The notes: generated from the letters alone by a model not told the origin. Positions 23,973 to 33,774 are shown, counted from the stretch's first letter. The stretch: DNA of 64,000 nt from Apodospora peruviana (GCA_033439685.1 JAUEDM010000007.1:3400501-3464500); one strand, 5' to 3'. A program made the numbers and translations.

Positions 23973-24059
23973 GGGTGACTAGTCTAGTGGTCAGGACGGT
24001 TCGTTGTGGCTTCTTTCCCACTTACCGAACAAACCCCGGTTCGATTCCGGGGTCGCCCA
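23973..24059 (+). tRNA. tRNA-His (GTG), intron-containing
   Basis: The cloverleaf can be drawn by eye. The acceptor stem is GGGTGAC (23973-23979) with GTCGCCC, discriminator A at 24059. The D arm is GTCTAGTGGTCAGGAC. The anticodon stem is GTTCG (23999-24003) with CGAAC (24026-24030), loop TT-GTG-G-C with anticodon GTG at 24006-24008. The T arm is CCCGG-TTCGATT-CCGGG. A 15-nt intron (24010-24024) sits after position 37, the standard place. A T-tract starting 24 nt downstream could serve as RNA polymerase III terminator. Confidence 0.88.
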
Positions 24060-24081
24060 TCCTTTTGCCATTGTCCGCTAT

Positions 24082-24082
<1 letters not shown>

Positions 24083-24119
<37 letters not shown>
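24083..24119 (+). repeat. Poly-T tract, 37 nt
   Basis: Uninterrupted run of 37 T just downstream of the tRNA-His gene. It is far longer than the 4-6 T needed for RNA polymerase III termination, and its length may be unreliable in the assembly. Confidence 0.9.
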
Positions 24120-24122
<3 letters not shown>

Positions 24123-24512
24123 CTCTCCTTACATTCCCGAAAGGGTTGTTTGTACATGTGCAGCGCGATATGGTACTTTGGGGAACTGATAATTGTGGCA
24201 GGGGACAGGGGAGGGACAACCCAACTGAAAGTCCGAAAAACACAAAAGCCCATCTACCGCACCGAGTGGTTGAGGAGTGCATTTTGGATGACCATCATCA
24301 CTCGCGCATGACATTGAATAAGCCTTTGAGCTCTTGAAGAAAGTTCAACTCCTGGAGGCGGAACAAGGAACGAACAATCAGTCAAGAGGGCCGTGTACTA
24401 TGCCACTCGTGCTCGTTGAGCGCCAACTGGTGGAAAACATCAGAGACTCAGAATGGACCGACCAAGCTGAAAATAATTACATGTACTCATCGTTTACTAA
24501 CGACATTTTTAC

Positions 24513-26126
24513 TTACGCCTCCGCCTCCAACGCTGATCGCCCGCTCACCGTCACGGCATCATACGTCCTGACCAGGCTCCCCCTCTGCACCTTAACATTT
24601 TCATCGACCCAGTTCCCATGAATCTGAATCTTCGTCCTGAACGGCAACTGCACAACCGCAACCGGCTTCTCAAACTGCTTGGTATCCAACACGACAAGAT
24701 CACTCCGATTTACATCCAGCCGCTGAATCATGCCCAGCACCCACCCATCACCCTCCTCCGCGTCCTTTGAGCGCGGAATAAAGATCGGCTCCTCGACCGT
24801 ACAGTTATGGCCAGGATCAAACATCTTGGTAGTGCCCGTCTTCTTGTCGAGCATCGCGTATGCGTCCAATCCGACGGGGAGGATCGGCAACCGAGTCGGG
24901 CACGGCTTCTCGGTTTCCGGCACGATGACAGGGCAGAAGATGGTGTCGTATTTGTGTGTGAGGAAACGCTCATCCACGCGGGCCATCTCGCCGGGCATGT
25001 CGAGGATGACTTCTGGCTCGGGGACCCGCGAGTTGGTTGGTTGGGTCAGATCGATTTCCCACCGGACGTAATCTGCGCGCATGGGCAGGTCGCCGAAGGG
25101 CGTCATCTGGTTTGGAGGAGGACTGGGGTCCAGCGCCGGGAAAACGTTGTAAAAGATGCGGGAGCTCTCGAGGTACAGTTTTCCGGATGAGGGGTCTTCC
25201 CATGCGCCGGCCGTGTGGAGGAGGATCGCGTGGTCCCAGTGGTAGACGCGGGAGGTTTCGTCAGGCCCCCAGCCTGCCGGTTTGGTCTGGTCAGGTCGTC
25301 GCGGGGCGACGATGAATGTTGCGCCGCGGTTGCGGTCGTAAGTCCAGTGGTGGCCGCCGGCTTTCATGGTCTCGACGTCGGCGTTGTACGGCCACAGCAC
25401 AAGAATGATGAAGTTTTCGGTGATGGCACAGTCGTGAATGAATGCCGGCCAGGGGGCCTTGATCCACTGCTCGTTGTGTTTCTTGCCGTCCTTGTCGAGA
25501 GCATAAATGACGATGTCATCCGTTCCCAGCCCTTTAGCTTCGTAGCCAAACACGACCAGCTCGTTGGTGTACGGGTCGACTTTCGGGTGCGCGCTGAATG
25601 TCTTGCCTGGCGACAAAAAGGGGTCATAGCCCAATGTTTCGAGCGTGTCCGGATCGACGGCGTATGGCTGGGCCGACTCTTTCAGGGCGAGTAGCTTGCC
25701 GGCCCAGTAGACCAGGTTGGTGTTGGCGGTGGAATCGACGGCCGCGCGCACGCAGGGGTGGTGCGAGAAGGGGTTTCTGTACAAGCCGAAGAGGCGCTTG
25801 TTGGCGTGCCGTTCGAGTCGGAGGCGCTCGGTGTCGACGTAGCGGACTCTTAGGTCGACGTGGCCGTCCTTGATGCGCAACGCGCAAATGTTGCCGTCGC
25901 CTTCGATCGGCGGGTTGCCTTCGGCTATCGGGTAGAAGGGGTCGACCATGATGCGGTAGAAGGTGCCGTTGATCTCGGCCGGGATCTCGCCGAAGACGGC
26001 AAGATCAGAAGCTTCGCCTTCGAATCGGCCGCCCACGCCATTTTCGAGGGGAGAGAGTGATGTTGACCAGGTTGATTTGAGGCCGAAGAATCCGTTTGGA
26101 CCCTTGGGGTCGGGCTGGAAGTTCAT
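24513..26126 (-). CDS. Carotenoid/stilbene cleavage oxygenase (lignostilbene dioxygenase-like)
   Basis: Single exon, 537 residues from ATG 26126, the normal length for the RPE65/carotenoid-oxygenase family. The four iron-binding His can be placed: His180 in TFSAHPKVDP, His231 in FIHDC, His304 in LLHTAGAWED and His503 in QIHGNW. The N-terminal GEIPAEINGTFYR and central FGYEAKG strands are also typical of the beta-propeller. Fungal relatives include CAO-1 of Neurospora, which cleaves resveratrol-type stilbenes, and lignostilbene dioxygenases. There is no transit or signal peptide, so the protein is probably cytosolic. It is transcribed divergently from a vanillyl-alcohol-oxidase-like gene, which favours a stilbene or phenylpropanoid substrate over a carotenoid (inference). 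A 26-nt G tract lies 49 bp upstream of the ATG. Confidence 0.94.
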   Translation of the reverse strand: MNFQPDPKGPNGFFGLKSTWSTSLSPLENGVGGRFEGEASDLAVFGEIPAEINGTFYRIMVDPFYPIAEGNPPIEGDGNICALRIKDGHVDLRVRYVDTERLRLERHANKRLFGLYRNPFSHHPCVRAAVDSTANTNLVYWAGKLLALKESAQPYAVDPDTLETLGYDPFLSPGKTFSAHPKVDPYTNELVVFGYEAKGLGTDDIVIYALDKDGKKHNEQWIKAPWPAFIHDCAITENFIILVLWPYNADVETMKAGGHHWTYDRNRGATFIVAPRRPDQTKPAGWGPDETSRVYHWDHAILLHTAGAWEDPSSGKLYLESSRIFYNVFPALDPSPPPNQMTPFGDLPMRADYVRWEIDLTQPTNSRVPEPEVILDMPGEMARVDERFLTHKYDTIFCPVIVPETEKPCPTRLPILPVGLDAYAMLDKKTGTTKMFDPGHNCTVEEPIFIPRSKDAEEGDGWVLGMIQRLDVNRSDLVVLDTKQFEKPVAVVQLPFRTKIQIHGNWVDENVKVQRGSLVRTYDAVTVSGRSALEAEA

Positions 26127-26174
26127 GGTGACGGGGGGACTGGATGTGATGACAGGAAGACACTGGACTTGGGA

Positions 26175-26200
26175 GGGGGGGGGGGGGGGGGGGGGGGGGG
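26175..26200 (+). repeat. Poly-G tract, 26 nt
   Basis: Run of 26 G (C in the mRNA sense of the oxygenase gene) centred about 60 bp upstream of its ATG, so probably in the promoter or 5' leader. Exact length may be uncertain in the assembly. Confidence 0.9.
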
Positions 26201-26603
26201 AGAGGGGGAGCAGTTGATCTTGGTGTTTCGGCCTGGCAAAGCCTCTTTGATATGACAGTGTCTATATATCCAATATTTTGACAATACCACCATCGGGCTC
26301 TCGGGTTGGCACCCCTGTCTCCCTCCCCCGCGATGTAGGTATCAATCCCGGAAAGGGGGCCGAGGCCAGGGGCCCCACTTTATTCCGAAATTCCGATATC
26401 CAAGGGGCCCCTCCGCCGACTCAGTACTCCTCCGGGGTCCCCGCCAACTTCCCCACGCCCTAGTTTAGCTTGCGTTTCATCGTGTTCTCTTGGCCATACC
26501 GACAGGGAGTCCCAGGATCTAGGCCGCTTGCTAAGCGGAGGCGAACGGGGTGGAGTTTGGGGCACTGGTTAACAACTCCACGGCCTTCGTAGCCAAGTAG
26601 TCG

Positions 26604-26621
26604 TTCGGAATGGATTCCGAA
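26604..26621. promoter_or_regulatory. Candidate Zn2Cys6 binding palindrome (CGG-N8-CCG)
   Basis: TTCGGAAT-GG-ATTCCGAA is a perfect inverted repeat with a 2-bp spacer. Inverted CGG triplets with a fixed spacer are the usual target of dimeric fungal Zn2Cys6 factors, and such a factor is encoded 2.3 kb away at 28930-31166. The half-site ATTCCGA recurs twice at 26382-26396. Binding is inferred, not shown. Confidence 0.5.
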
Positions 26622-26802
26622 TATTTGCGGTCCGGATGTGCCGAGGCGAGCGTCTCTCCGGCACGGCACAGGCGCGGGGCCCCATGTCTGAAACGCAAAG
26701 ACGAGTAAGTTTATAAAGGATGCTTTGCTGATGAGAACAAGACCGTAGACCACCAGAAAAGTGTCAACCATTCCATCACCAAACCACAATATCCACATCA
26801 TC

Positions 26803-28571
26803 ATGGCCGAGACAGTTTCAACCCAGCAGCCTGGGCTTGGGCTCGCCAAAATCGACGACTTCATTCGTTTCGCCACGGAAATTGTGGGCGAGGCCAACAT
26901 ATCCAGAGATCCGTCGACAGGCGCACCGGAAGGTATTGATGGCAGAGTAGACTACGGCGACCCTTTTCCTCTCAGCCGGCCGCATGTCCCCGGCCCGGCG
27001 GTTCGTCCCGAGACGGTGGACCAGGTTCGCGAGCTTGTTCGTGCTGCCAATGTTTACCGGGTCCCTCTCTGGACAGTTTCACGCGGCAAGAACTTGGGGT
27101 AAGATCAATGCTTTTCGGGACTGATTATCAGGGTGATGGCTGACAGTGGAATCAGGTATGGCGGGTCCGCACCCGTTGTGGACGGCAGCGTGATTTTGGA
27201 CCTCCACAGGATGGACAAGATCATTGAGATTAACGAGGAGTATGCCTACGCCATTGTCGAGCCGGGGGTCACTTTCATCCAGCTGTATGAGGAGATTCAG
27301 CGCAGGAAACTCAACCTCTGGCTTTCGGTCCCTGCCATCGGATGGGGATCGGTCGTCGGCAACACGCTGGAGCGTGGGCTCGGATATACCCCCGAGGCCG
27401 TCCATTACAAGCACCAATGCGGCATGGAGGTGGTCCTCCCCAACGGCGACTTGATGCGGACAGGCAGTGGGGCCATGGAGGATAGCAAGGTGTGGCCTTT
27501 GTACTCTGGAGGGTTTGGGCCGGGGCTCGATGGCATCTTCTTTCAGTCCAACTATGGTAAGCAAGCAAGCAAGCAAGCCCCAGCCTATTCAAGGGGCCGC
27601 GCAACTAATCGCAAATGAAAGGAATCGTGACGAAGATGGGAATTCACATGTCGCCTGCCCCTGAGGCCTACACGCGGATCATGGTCGAGGTTCCAAACGA
27701 AGCGGATCTGGTACCGCTGGTCGGTGCCATGACGGAGCTGATGCGTCGGCGAATCGTTGCCAACCCGCCCCAACTGTTCGACCAACGTGTCCTGATTATC
27801 GAGCAAATACCGCAAGATCCGCGGGTGCCCGAGATGTTGGGACCATATGTAACTCTGGAGCATCACATTCCCGACGAGCTCGTCGAAAAGGTGTCCAAGA
27901 TGCTGGGACTACCAGCATGGCGCTCTGCCTTCGCTCTGTACGGCCCCCCTGAGGCCCAGGCCGGACTGGTAGAGGCCGTCAAACGGCGCTTCGCAAAGGT
28001 AGAAGGCGCCAAGGTCACGACCGAGACTTTCACGGCCAAGGAAGGCGAGTACCTCCGGGGCGAAGACGTCAGACCCGATTTCCTGCCTCAACACGGCGTG
28101 CCGGGCTTGGAAATCACCAAGGGGTACTCGTCCCGGCCGGACGGCGTGTGGCACAACTGCTACTCGCCCGTGTTGCCGCCGTCGGGCCGTGAGCTGTATG
28201 AGTGGTACGTCGGGGCCAAGAAGATCACGGCAGAAAACGACCTTAACTTCTTCGCCGACTTCCACGTGTTTGACCGCTTCGTGGTCAGCATCAACCTGAT
28301 CATGTTCCACGGAGCGGCCAAGGGGCGTCTCAAGGACGTGCAGTTTGCGTTAATGGAGCACTCCAAGAAGGGAGGCTATCTCGAGTATCGCACGCATGTC
28401 AGCTTTATGGATGCGACGGCGGCTCACCAGGATTTTAACCATGGTGCTTTTGGTCGGTTCACGACCATGCTGAAAGACACCATCGACCCGAATGGTATTT
28501 TGGCGCCGGGCAAGTCGGGGATATGGAACTCGACGGCGAAGCTGGAAAGACTGGGGCTAGCTGATAAATAG
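26803..28571 (+). CDS. Vanillyl-alcohol-oxidase-like FAD-linked oxidase
   Basis: Exons 26803-27098, 27156-27556 and 27622-28571 encode 548 residues, close to the 560 of Penicillium vanillyl-alcohol oxidase. Donors are GTAAGA and GTAAGC, and all phases fit. The PP-loop FAD-binding half comprises VDQVRELVRAAN...VPLWTVSRGKNLGYGGSAP, then AIVEPGVTF and GSVVGNTLERGLGYTPE. The second half is the FAD-oxidase C-terminal fold with the ending DPNGILAPGKSGIW. VAO enzymes oxidise para-substituted phenols such as vanillyl alcohol, 4-(methoxymethyl)phenol and eugenol, making H2O2. The p-cresol methylhydroxylase/VAO group attaches FAD covalently; I could not place the linking residue with certainty. No signal peptide is seen, so the protein is probably cytosolic or peroxisomal. 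The neighbours support aromatic catabolism. Intron 2 contains an (AAGC)5 repeat. Confidence 0.93.
27559..27578 (+). repeat. (AAGC)5 microsatellite within an intron
   Basis: Five perfect AAGC units starting at the third base of intron 2 of the flavoenzyme gene, forming part of the donor (GTAAGC). Length change here would leave the donor intact. Confidence 0.9.
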
Positions 28572-28929
28572 CTTTGTATCCAATAATGGACCCCCAACGT
28601 TTATAGAATTACGCATTTATGAATCTTCTTCACCGCTTGACCTAGGTCGACTAGACTCGTTCTAGATGGAGAACTAATCACATTCAAGTCTAGCGTAGTG
28701 TTGATTGCGGGGAAGCATTCCCGGTGATGGGTCTTGTCTCCGCAAAAATGCTTGCCGAATCTGGGGACGGTGGATTGCCGGAGGTGGCGGAAAAGAGAGA
28801 AAAAGGGGGGACTGGCCGGACTGCTCGGGCTCCACCTTGGACTACTAGTCTCACCCATTGTCGTCTCGACCTCAACAGCTCTCAGCGTCAAGTGTCAAAC
28901 TCAAAAGACAAATATCACAAACAAGGACA
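28572..28929. promoter_or_regulatory. Upstream region of the Zn2Cys6 gene
   Basis: 358 bp separating the flavoenzyme stop from the regulator's ATG in the same direction. No exact copy of the ATTCCGA half-site was found. A CGGTGGATTGCCGG segment near 28769-28782 has CGG and CCG triplets but is not a clean repeat. Confidence 0.4.
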
Positions 28930-31166
28930 ATGCCAGCTGCACAAAAAAGAGCATCTCCTGAGATGGATGCTCCCAGGGCGACACGGTCTAAGAGATCGAA
29001 ATATTCCAGCATCGCGTGGTAGGACATTGCGAACAATACCCAAACAGGCTTTGGAAGGCTTAAAATAGCTGACAATCATGACAGCGAAGCATGCAGAAAA
29101 AGCAAACTAAAGTGTGAAAGAGAGCCCGGGAGTCGCGCTTGCAACAGGTGCATCAGCAAAGAACTGTGCTGCAACATCTCACGTCCCCAGCGCGATCGTG
29201 ACAGCATCACTGTAGGACTGCCACATGAGAATGAGGAGGTTGGGTGAGACAACCCTTGGGCCAACCGACTCGCGTTACCTAGGTACACACATAATGTTGA
29301 CACCAATTTTGCAGTGTACGGCTGAGGCAATGCGAGCAAGAACTTGATGTCCTCCGCCGGCAGGTCGTAGACCTGACTTCAACCCTCATCACATCAAACG
29401 ACACACCACTGCCGAGACCTCGCAGCAACACGTCGTCGACGACCGCTTCATCTTTCGACAGCCACGGCCATGTTGAACCCCATTTTGTCGGAAGCACTCG
29501 CCCAGTCTTCAATCTCAAGATGGCCAAGGCCTCTCTGGCATACGTGATGGATGATGGGGATGGTGACGAGGACGACGCGGAGACAGAAACATCTTCAAGT
29601 ACGGCCCGGAGCCAGCCGAAAGATTGGATCGAGGACAAACAAGAAGCGCCCAGCCGGAAAGACCCTTTGCAACCCATATCCATCGGCGAGGCACAGCGGC
29701 TCGTGGCCGTGTTTCGCGACGAAATCCAGACCGTCTACCCCATCCTCGACCCGAACGAGCTCACACCGTCTCGAATACGACAGATATACAATGAACGGTC
29801 CATGTCACACGGCGCGCGGCGGTACTCTAACAGCACGAGCCAAAGAGAGTCCCAACTGCTGCGAACAGTTCTAGCAATAGCATTAGTCCTGGAAACCCCG
29901 AACCAAAAGGCGAAGCTCCACCGCGAGCTGGTCGAGTCAGTCGAACCAGAAATCTCCAGCGTATCGCACCACCCAAACGTCGACCTGATATCAATCCGCA
30001 TCATCGTGACGCTAGCCATCTACCACTTCTTCTGCGACCAAGAGCTCTACGCGTGGCGAACGATCGGCATCGCCGCACGATTAGCACTCGAGATGGGCCT
30101 CCACCGCAAGGAAAGCCTGCTCGAAAAGTTCCCCGACCCTCAGAGCCGTACCAACGCCGTGAGCGTCTTCTGGTCCGCCTACGTTTTGGATCGGCAATGC
30201 AGCCTCGAGAACGGGTTATCCTTCGCCGTGGTCGATCGCGACATCGACCCCGAGTTGCCTCAAGCGGCACCTGACCACCTGAAATCGCTTATTGCGTATG
30301 GTCGTTTGTGTTCAAAAGTCTGGGAGGCGATTCCCCAGTTCAGTACCACTTCTCAGGCAGCGATACCCGCGTCGTCTCAACTGGACTGGGAGATCCAATC
30401 TTGGCTTGCTGATACTACTTGTTCGTCTTTTGGTGCGGCAACCACCGCCACCCGCGGCACGCGGAGTCTGCACACCCTCACCCATCTCAGGGGTAACCAC
30501 TTGCGTTTGCTTATTAATAGGCAATATATCCTCTCGTCAACCGCCATAGCGACTCACCCGCAACAAGCTCGTTTGGTTGTAGACATCGCGCAAGATACGA
30601 CGCGGTCCATTGTGAGTCTTAGCCAGCAGAGCGATATTTATGCTCGCCAGCAGGCCGCGTATAACCATTTTCTTGTTTCTGCGCTCGGGATAATATTGCT
30701 GGCGGTCGGTCACGCACCCGCTGTATTCGCGCAGTCTTGTCGGGAGGACTTTGCCGCTGCGATCGAGTTGGTGAAAAGCTTTTCCGACACGAGTGTTGCC
30801 GGACGCAGGCTGTGGAAGAGCATGTGCGGACTGGTGTCGGCCGTGGGGAGGTTGAACGGGTTGGTTGGTAACAATCGCGCGGGATTATCAGGCGAGGAGT
30901 TGGGAGAGCAGCAGGAGGACGAGACCTCGCAGGTTGATAGTGGTGGTGAGCACCGCCATAATTTAGGCTTGGGCGGCTTGGATAGTATCGGGCCTGGGTT
31001 GGACGAGTTGTTTGATGATCCTGAGATGTATAGCAGGCACGATGCCCAGCCGGATATGACGCTCGTCGGAGGGGATCTGATGGGTCTCTTTGATGCGTTT
31101 GGACAGTCACAGCATGATTGGTGTGGTGGTAGGGCGGTGCTGGAGGGGTGGGATTTGATGAGTTAG
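28930..31166 (+). CDS. Zn2Cys6 transcription factor (Fungal_trans family)
   Basis: Reconstructed from three exons (28930-29018, 29085-29243, 29315-31166), 699 residues; reading only the long 3' frame misses the DNA-binding domain. Intron 1 (GTAGGA..GACAG, branch GCTGAC) splits the codon of the first zinc Cys. Joining gives C30-x2-C33-x6-C40-x8-C49-x2-C52-x6-C59, a canonical binuclear cluster rich in Arg/Lys. Intron 2 (GTGAGA..TTTGCAG) leads into a leucine-rich stretch (VRLRQCEQELDVLRRQVVDL), a likely dimerising coiled coil. The Fungal_trans middle homology region follows, with LRTVLAIALVLE, AWRTIGIAARLALEMGLHR and VFWSAYVLDRQCSL. The C-terminus is acidic and could activate transcription. Placed just downstream of and co-oriented with the flavoenzyme gene, it is a candidate pathway-specific regulator of that pair (inference). 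Confidence 0.92.
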
Positions 31167-31914
31167 CTTTTGGGTTTGATAACTCGGGTAATTTTATGAT
31201 TGAGGGACTGTGTTCAATGCCTAAGTGGTTGGTTTTTGTTGTTGAACTGATTTTCTTTATTGCTAAGGGAGCACATTAGCCGTGGTGTAATCAAAGGTTT
31301 ACAGGCTGTGTGGTGTTGACAAACATACCCTGAGAGGTTCTCTGTGTACATATCACAGGCTACTACTCATCTCTTTATATACCTACAGTAGATAATGTAC
31401 CTGAGGCTTCTTGGGTGATTAGCTTCTTAGGCCTCAGGCAGCACTGCAGTGTGGTAATGGAAAGGGTGGTGCCCGATCCGGGCTGTGAAGGATCTGGCCG
31501 TACCTATCATCGGTATCTATCAAGTCCTCCTGCATACCCCGCATGCCGTGACCATGTTTCTGCCAAACCTCGCCGCTTGTCTGTATTCGGAAAATCCACA
31601 GCGACGACACTTCCTACGAGTCCCGCACCCAGACCGGTGGATTTTGTTGTTCAAGATTACCGACGGGCACCGACGCCAGCTTCAGAGGCCATGTTTGACC
31701 TTCGACTTCTGCTAAAAGCAACTCAGTGACTGCGGCCAGGAGAACATCTCTTAACCGATCTTCTTGTCTACCAGTCCAGTTCAAATCCTTACAGTTTTTT
31801 TTTTTTTTTTTTCTCGTCTTTCTTTCTTTTTTTTTTTTTTTTTTTTTTTGAGAAAGAAAAAAAGAAAAGCTCCACAGTAGCAGCGACGTCTGAGGCAGGT
31901 GTCCCTTTCCCGCG
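31167..31914. other. Intergenic, HET gene upstream region
   Basis: 748 bp between two plus-strand genes. The last 120 bp are dominated by T-rich tracts (T18 and T23). A B-box-like GTTCAAATCC lies at about 31790 before the first T tract but has no matching tRNA fold. Confidence 0.5.
31795..31849 (+). repeat. T-rich tract (T18 and T23)
   Basis: Runs of 18 T (31795-31812) and 23 T (31827-31849) separated by a short CT-rich piece, ending 65 bp before the HET-gene ATG. Poly(dT) of this kind often marks nucleosome-poor core promoters in fungi. Confidence 0.9.
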
Positions 31915-33576
31915 ATGTGGCTCATCAACGTCACCACGAAGACATTGGAGAACTTCATCGGTTCTTCAGTCCCACCTTATGTCATCCTTTCTCACACCTG
32001 GGAGGACCAAGAGGTGTCGTTCCAGGATATGGGTGCGGAGGCGAGGTCAAGCATGAAGGGTTACCAGAAGATATTGAAAACCTGCGAACTTGCCGCCGGC
32101 GAGGGCATCGACTACGCCTGGGTTGATACTTGCTGTATCGATAAGTCTAGCAGCGCCGAGCTCTCCGAAGCTATCAACTCTATGTTCCGATGGTACCGTG
32201 ATGCCAAAATCTGTCATGTCTATCTCTCGGACATGCCGTCTTCCCGCCGGGCCGGTACCAGCCTTCACGACGACTTGAAGTCTTGTCGATGGTTCACACG
32301 CGGTTGGACTTTACAGGAGCTGATCGCGCCTCGGGCAGTCACATTCTGGGATCAAGATTGGAATTTTGTCGGCCGCAAAGCCGAGCTGTGCGCCGATATA
32401 CACTCCATCACCGGTGTACCTACGGCGCTGTTGCGGCACCAGCACGGAGGGTACCTATCGGACTACTCGATCGCTGCAAGAATGTCATGGGCGGCTAAGC
32501 GACAAACCACACGTTCCGAAGATATCGCGTACTGCTTGCTTGGCATATTCGACATAAACATGGCGCTACTGTACGGTGAAGGCCGGAAAGCCTTCTACCG
32601 TCTTCAAGAGGAGATTATCAAGTCTTCGGATGATGGCAGCATTTTTGCCTGGACAGACAGCAGCTTGTGGGCGCCTACTTGTACGAGTGTCCTTGCGTCT
32701 CGCCCGATTTTGTTTGAGAGGTGTGGATCCATCAGGGTGCTCGATCATACTCTTAAGGGCATGTCCATGACGAGCAGCGGAGTTCATGCCAAGGCCAGCC
32801 TTGCAACCGGCCCTTCACCCAGCGGGCCACAAACATATATTCTGCCCATGGGCGCAATATCCGGACCCTCATCTTCTGGCATCTTTCTACGGAAAGTTGG
32901 ACCGAGCACGTACTTGAGATACCTGCCGAGTAAACTTGCTTGGGTTGACGAACCTGTCAGAAGACGACGCGTCGAACCGATATACCTCATCAGCAAACTT
33001 CCAACGGATAGACCTGGTTTACTTCCCAACCCGACTCCTGCGGCCTGGGGAGCTTCCACCTTGAAGGTCATCCTACCCAATACTGAGATGGGCGAGTCTA
33101 CGTTAGAGCTTGGGATGACCTATCCTGACAGTAACTGGGATGCCCACGACCAACTTTTCTTCGCAGCAAATGAAGCCTGTAGAGGCTGGGCGGTGTTCGG
33201 CGTTTTCGGCGAGATCAAGGTGTTTGACGTGCATATCACACTAGATCTACTATGCGCCTGTGTAGGTTGGAGTAGCATGGAGGATGAGCCCATAAGGAGT
33301 ACTATTGTCACCCGGGGCACCACCCTCACCCATCGATCAAGCTGGGCTATCGATCACGCATACCTCCAGACATTAAGTTTTGAGGAAGACTTTGCCGTCG
33401 AGGGATATATGAGCGGAGAAATGGGGTTTCACCAATGGGCCACGGTAGAAACAGTACTTTGGGATGGGAGCAAAGGACAAGCGAATATCGCCCTCCGGTT
33501 CGTGGAAGAGCCCGGGAGAGAGAGTTGTACAGGAAGGGCGATACTAGTTGAACTCCAAATCACACTTCAGGATTAG
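31915..33576 (+). CDS. HET-domain protein
   Basis: Single exon, 553 residues. The N-terminal 240 residues are a heterokaryon-incompatibility (HET) domain with its hallmark order: MWLINV..TKTLENF at the start, PPYVILSHTWEDQEVSFQDM, YAWVDTCCIDKSSSAELSEAINSMFRWYRDA, VYLSDM, SCRWFTRGWTLQELIAPRAVTFWDQDW, and later AARMSWAAKRQTTRSEDIAYCLLGIFDINMALLYGEGRKAFYRLQEEI. This N-terminal form (INV.T..LE.F) is the one seen in HET-E/HET-D-like proteins. The rest of the protein is not WD, ankyrin or NACHT. It is a beta-rich-looking C-terminal part without a name I can give. HET domains induce regulated cell death on non-self recognition. No known allorecognition partner lies next to it. Confidence 0.93.
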   Translation: MWLINVTTKTLENFIGSSVPPYVILSHTWEDQEVSFQDMGAEARSSMKGYQKILKTCELAAGEGIDYAWVDTCCIDKSSSAELSEAINSMFRWYRDAKICHVYLSDMPSSRRAGTSLHDDLKSCRWFTRGWTLQELIAPRAVTFWDQDWNFVGRKAELCADIHSITGVPTALLRHQHGGYLSDYSIAARMSWAAKRQTTRSEDIAYCLLGIFDINMALLYGEGRKAFYRLQEEIIKSSDDGSIFAWTDSSLWAPTCTSVLASRPILFERCGSIRVLDHTLKGMSMTSSGVHAKASLATGPSPSGPQTYILPMGAISGPSSSGIFLRKVGPSTYLRYLPSKLAWVDEPVRRRRVEPIYLISKLPTDRPGLLPNPTPAAWGASTLKVILPNTEMGESTLELGMTYPDSNWDAHDQLFFAANEACRGWAVFGVFGEIKVFDVHITLDLLCACVGWSSMEDEPIRSTIVTRGTTLTHRSSWAIDHAYLQTLSFEEDFAVEGYMSGEMGFHQWATVETVLWDGSKGQANIALRFVEEPGRESCTGRAILVELQITLQD

Positions 33577-33774
33577 CAAAGGGGGAGAGAGACATAGTAG
33601 AGAACTGTTGATGATAATCCAGCACCAACACTAAGCCAGCTGCAAGTAGAAGTTCCCAACCTGAACCTAAACAAAACATGGTATCAATCTCATTTTCACG
33701 CTCCCCTCTTCAACTGCCAACAGCCCCTTCCATAACCTCACCAGTAATAAGTCCCATCGACACCGTAATCGGGT
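33577..33774. other. Convergent 3' ends
   Basis: 198 bp between the stops of the HET gene (plus) and the SFH5-like gene (minus). No further feature. Confidence 0.6.

Larger units (their letters stand above)
26127..26802. promoter_or_regulatory. Shared divergent promoter of oxygenase and flavoenzyme genes
   Basis: 676 bp between two start codons that point away from each other. It contains a TATAAAG at 26712-26718 on the plus-strand gene side. It also holds an 18-bp interrupted palindrome at 26604-26621, two extra copies of the half-site ATTCCGA (26382-26388 and 26390-26396), and a G26 tract. This layout allows coordinated control of the pair. Confidence 0.65.

Noticed and set aside
31781..31795. 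B-box-like sequence before a T run, possible RNA polymerase III gene
   Set aside because: No matching A box or acceptor stem could be folded around it.
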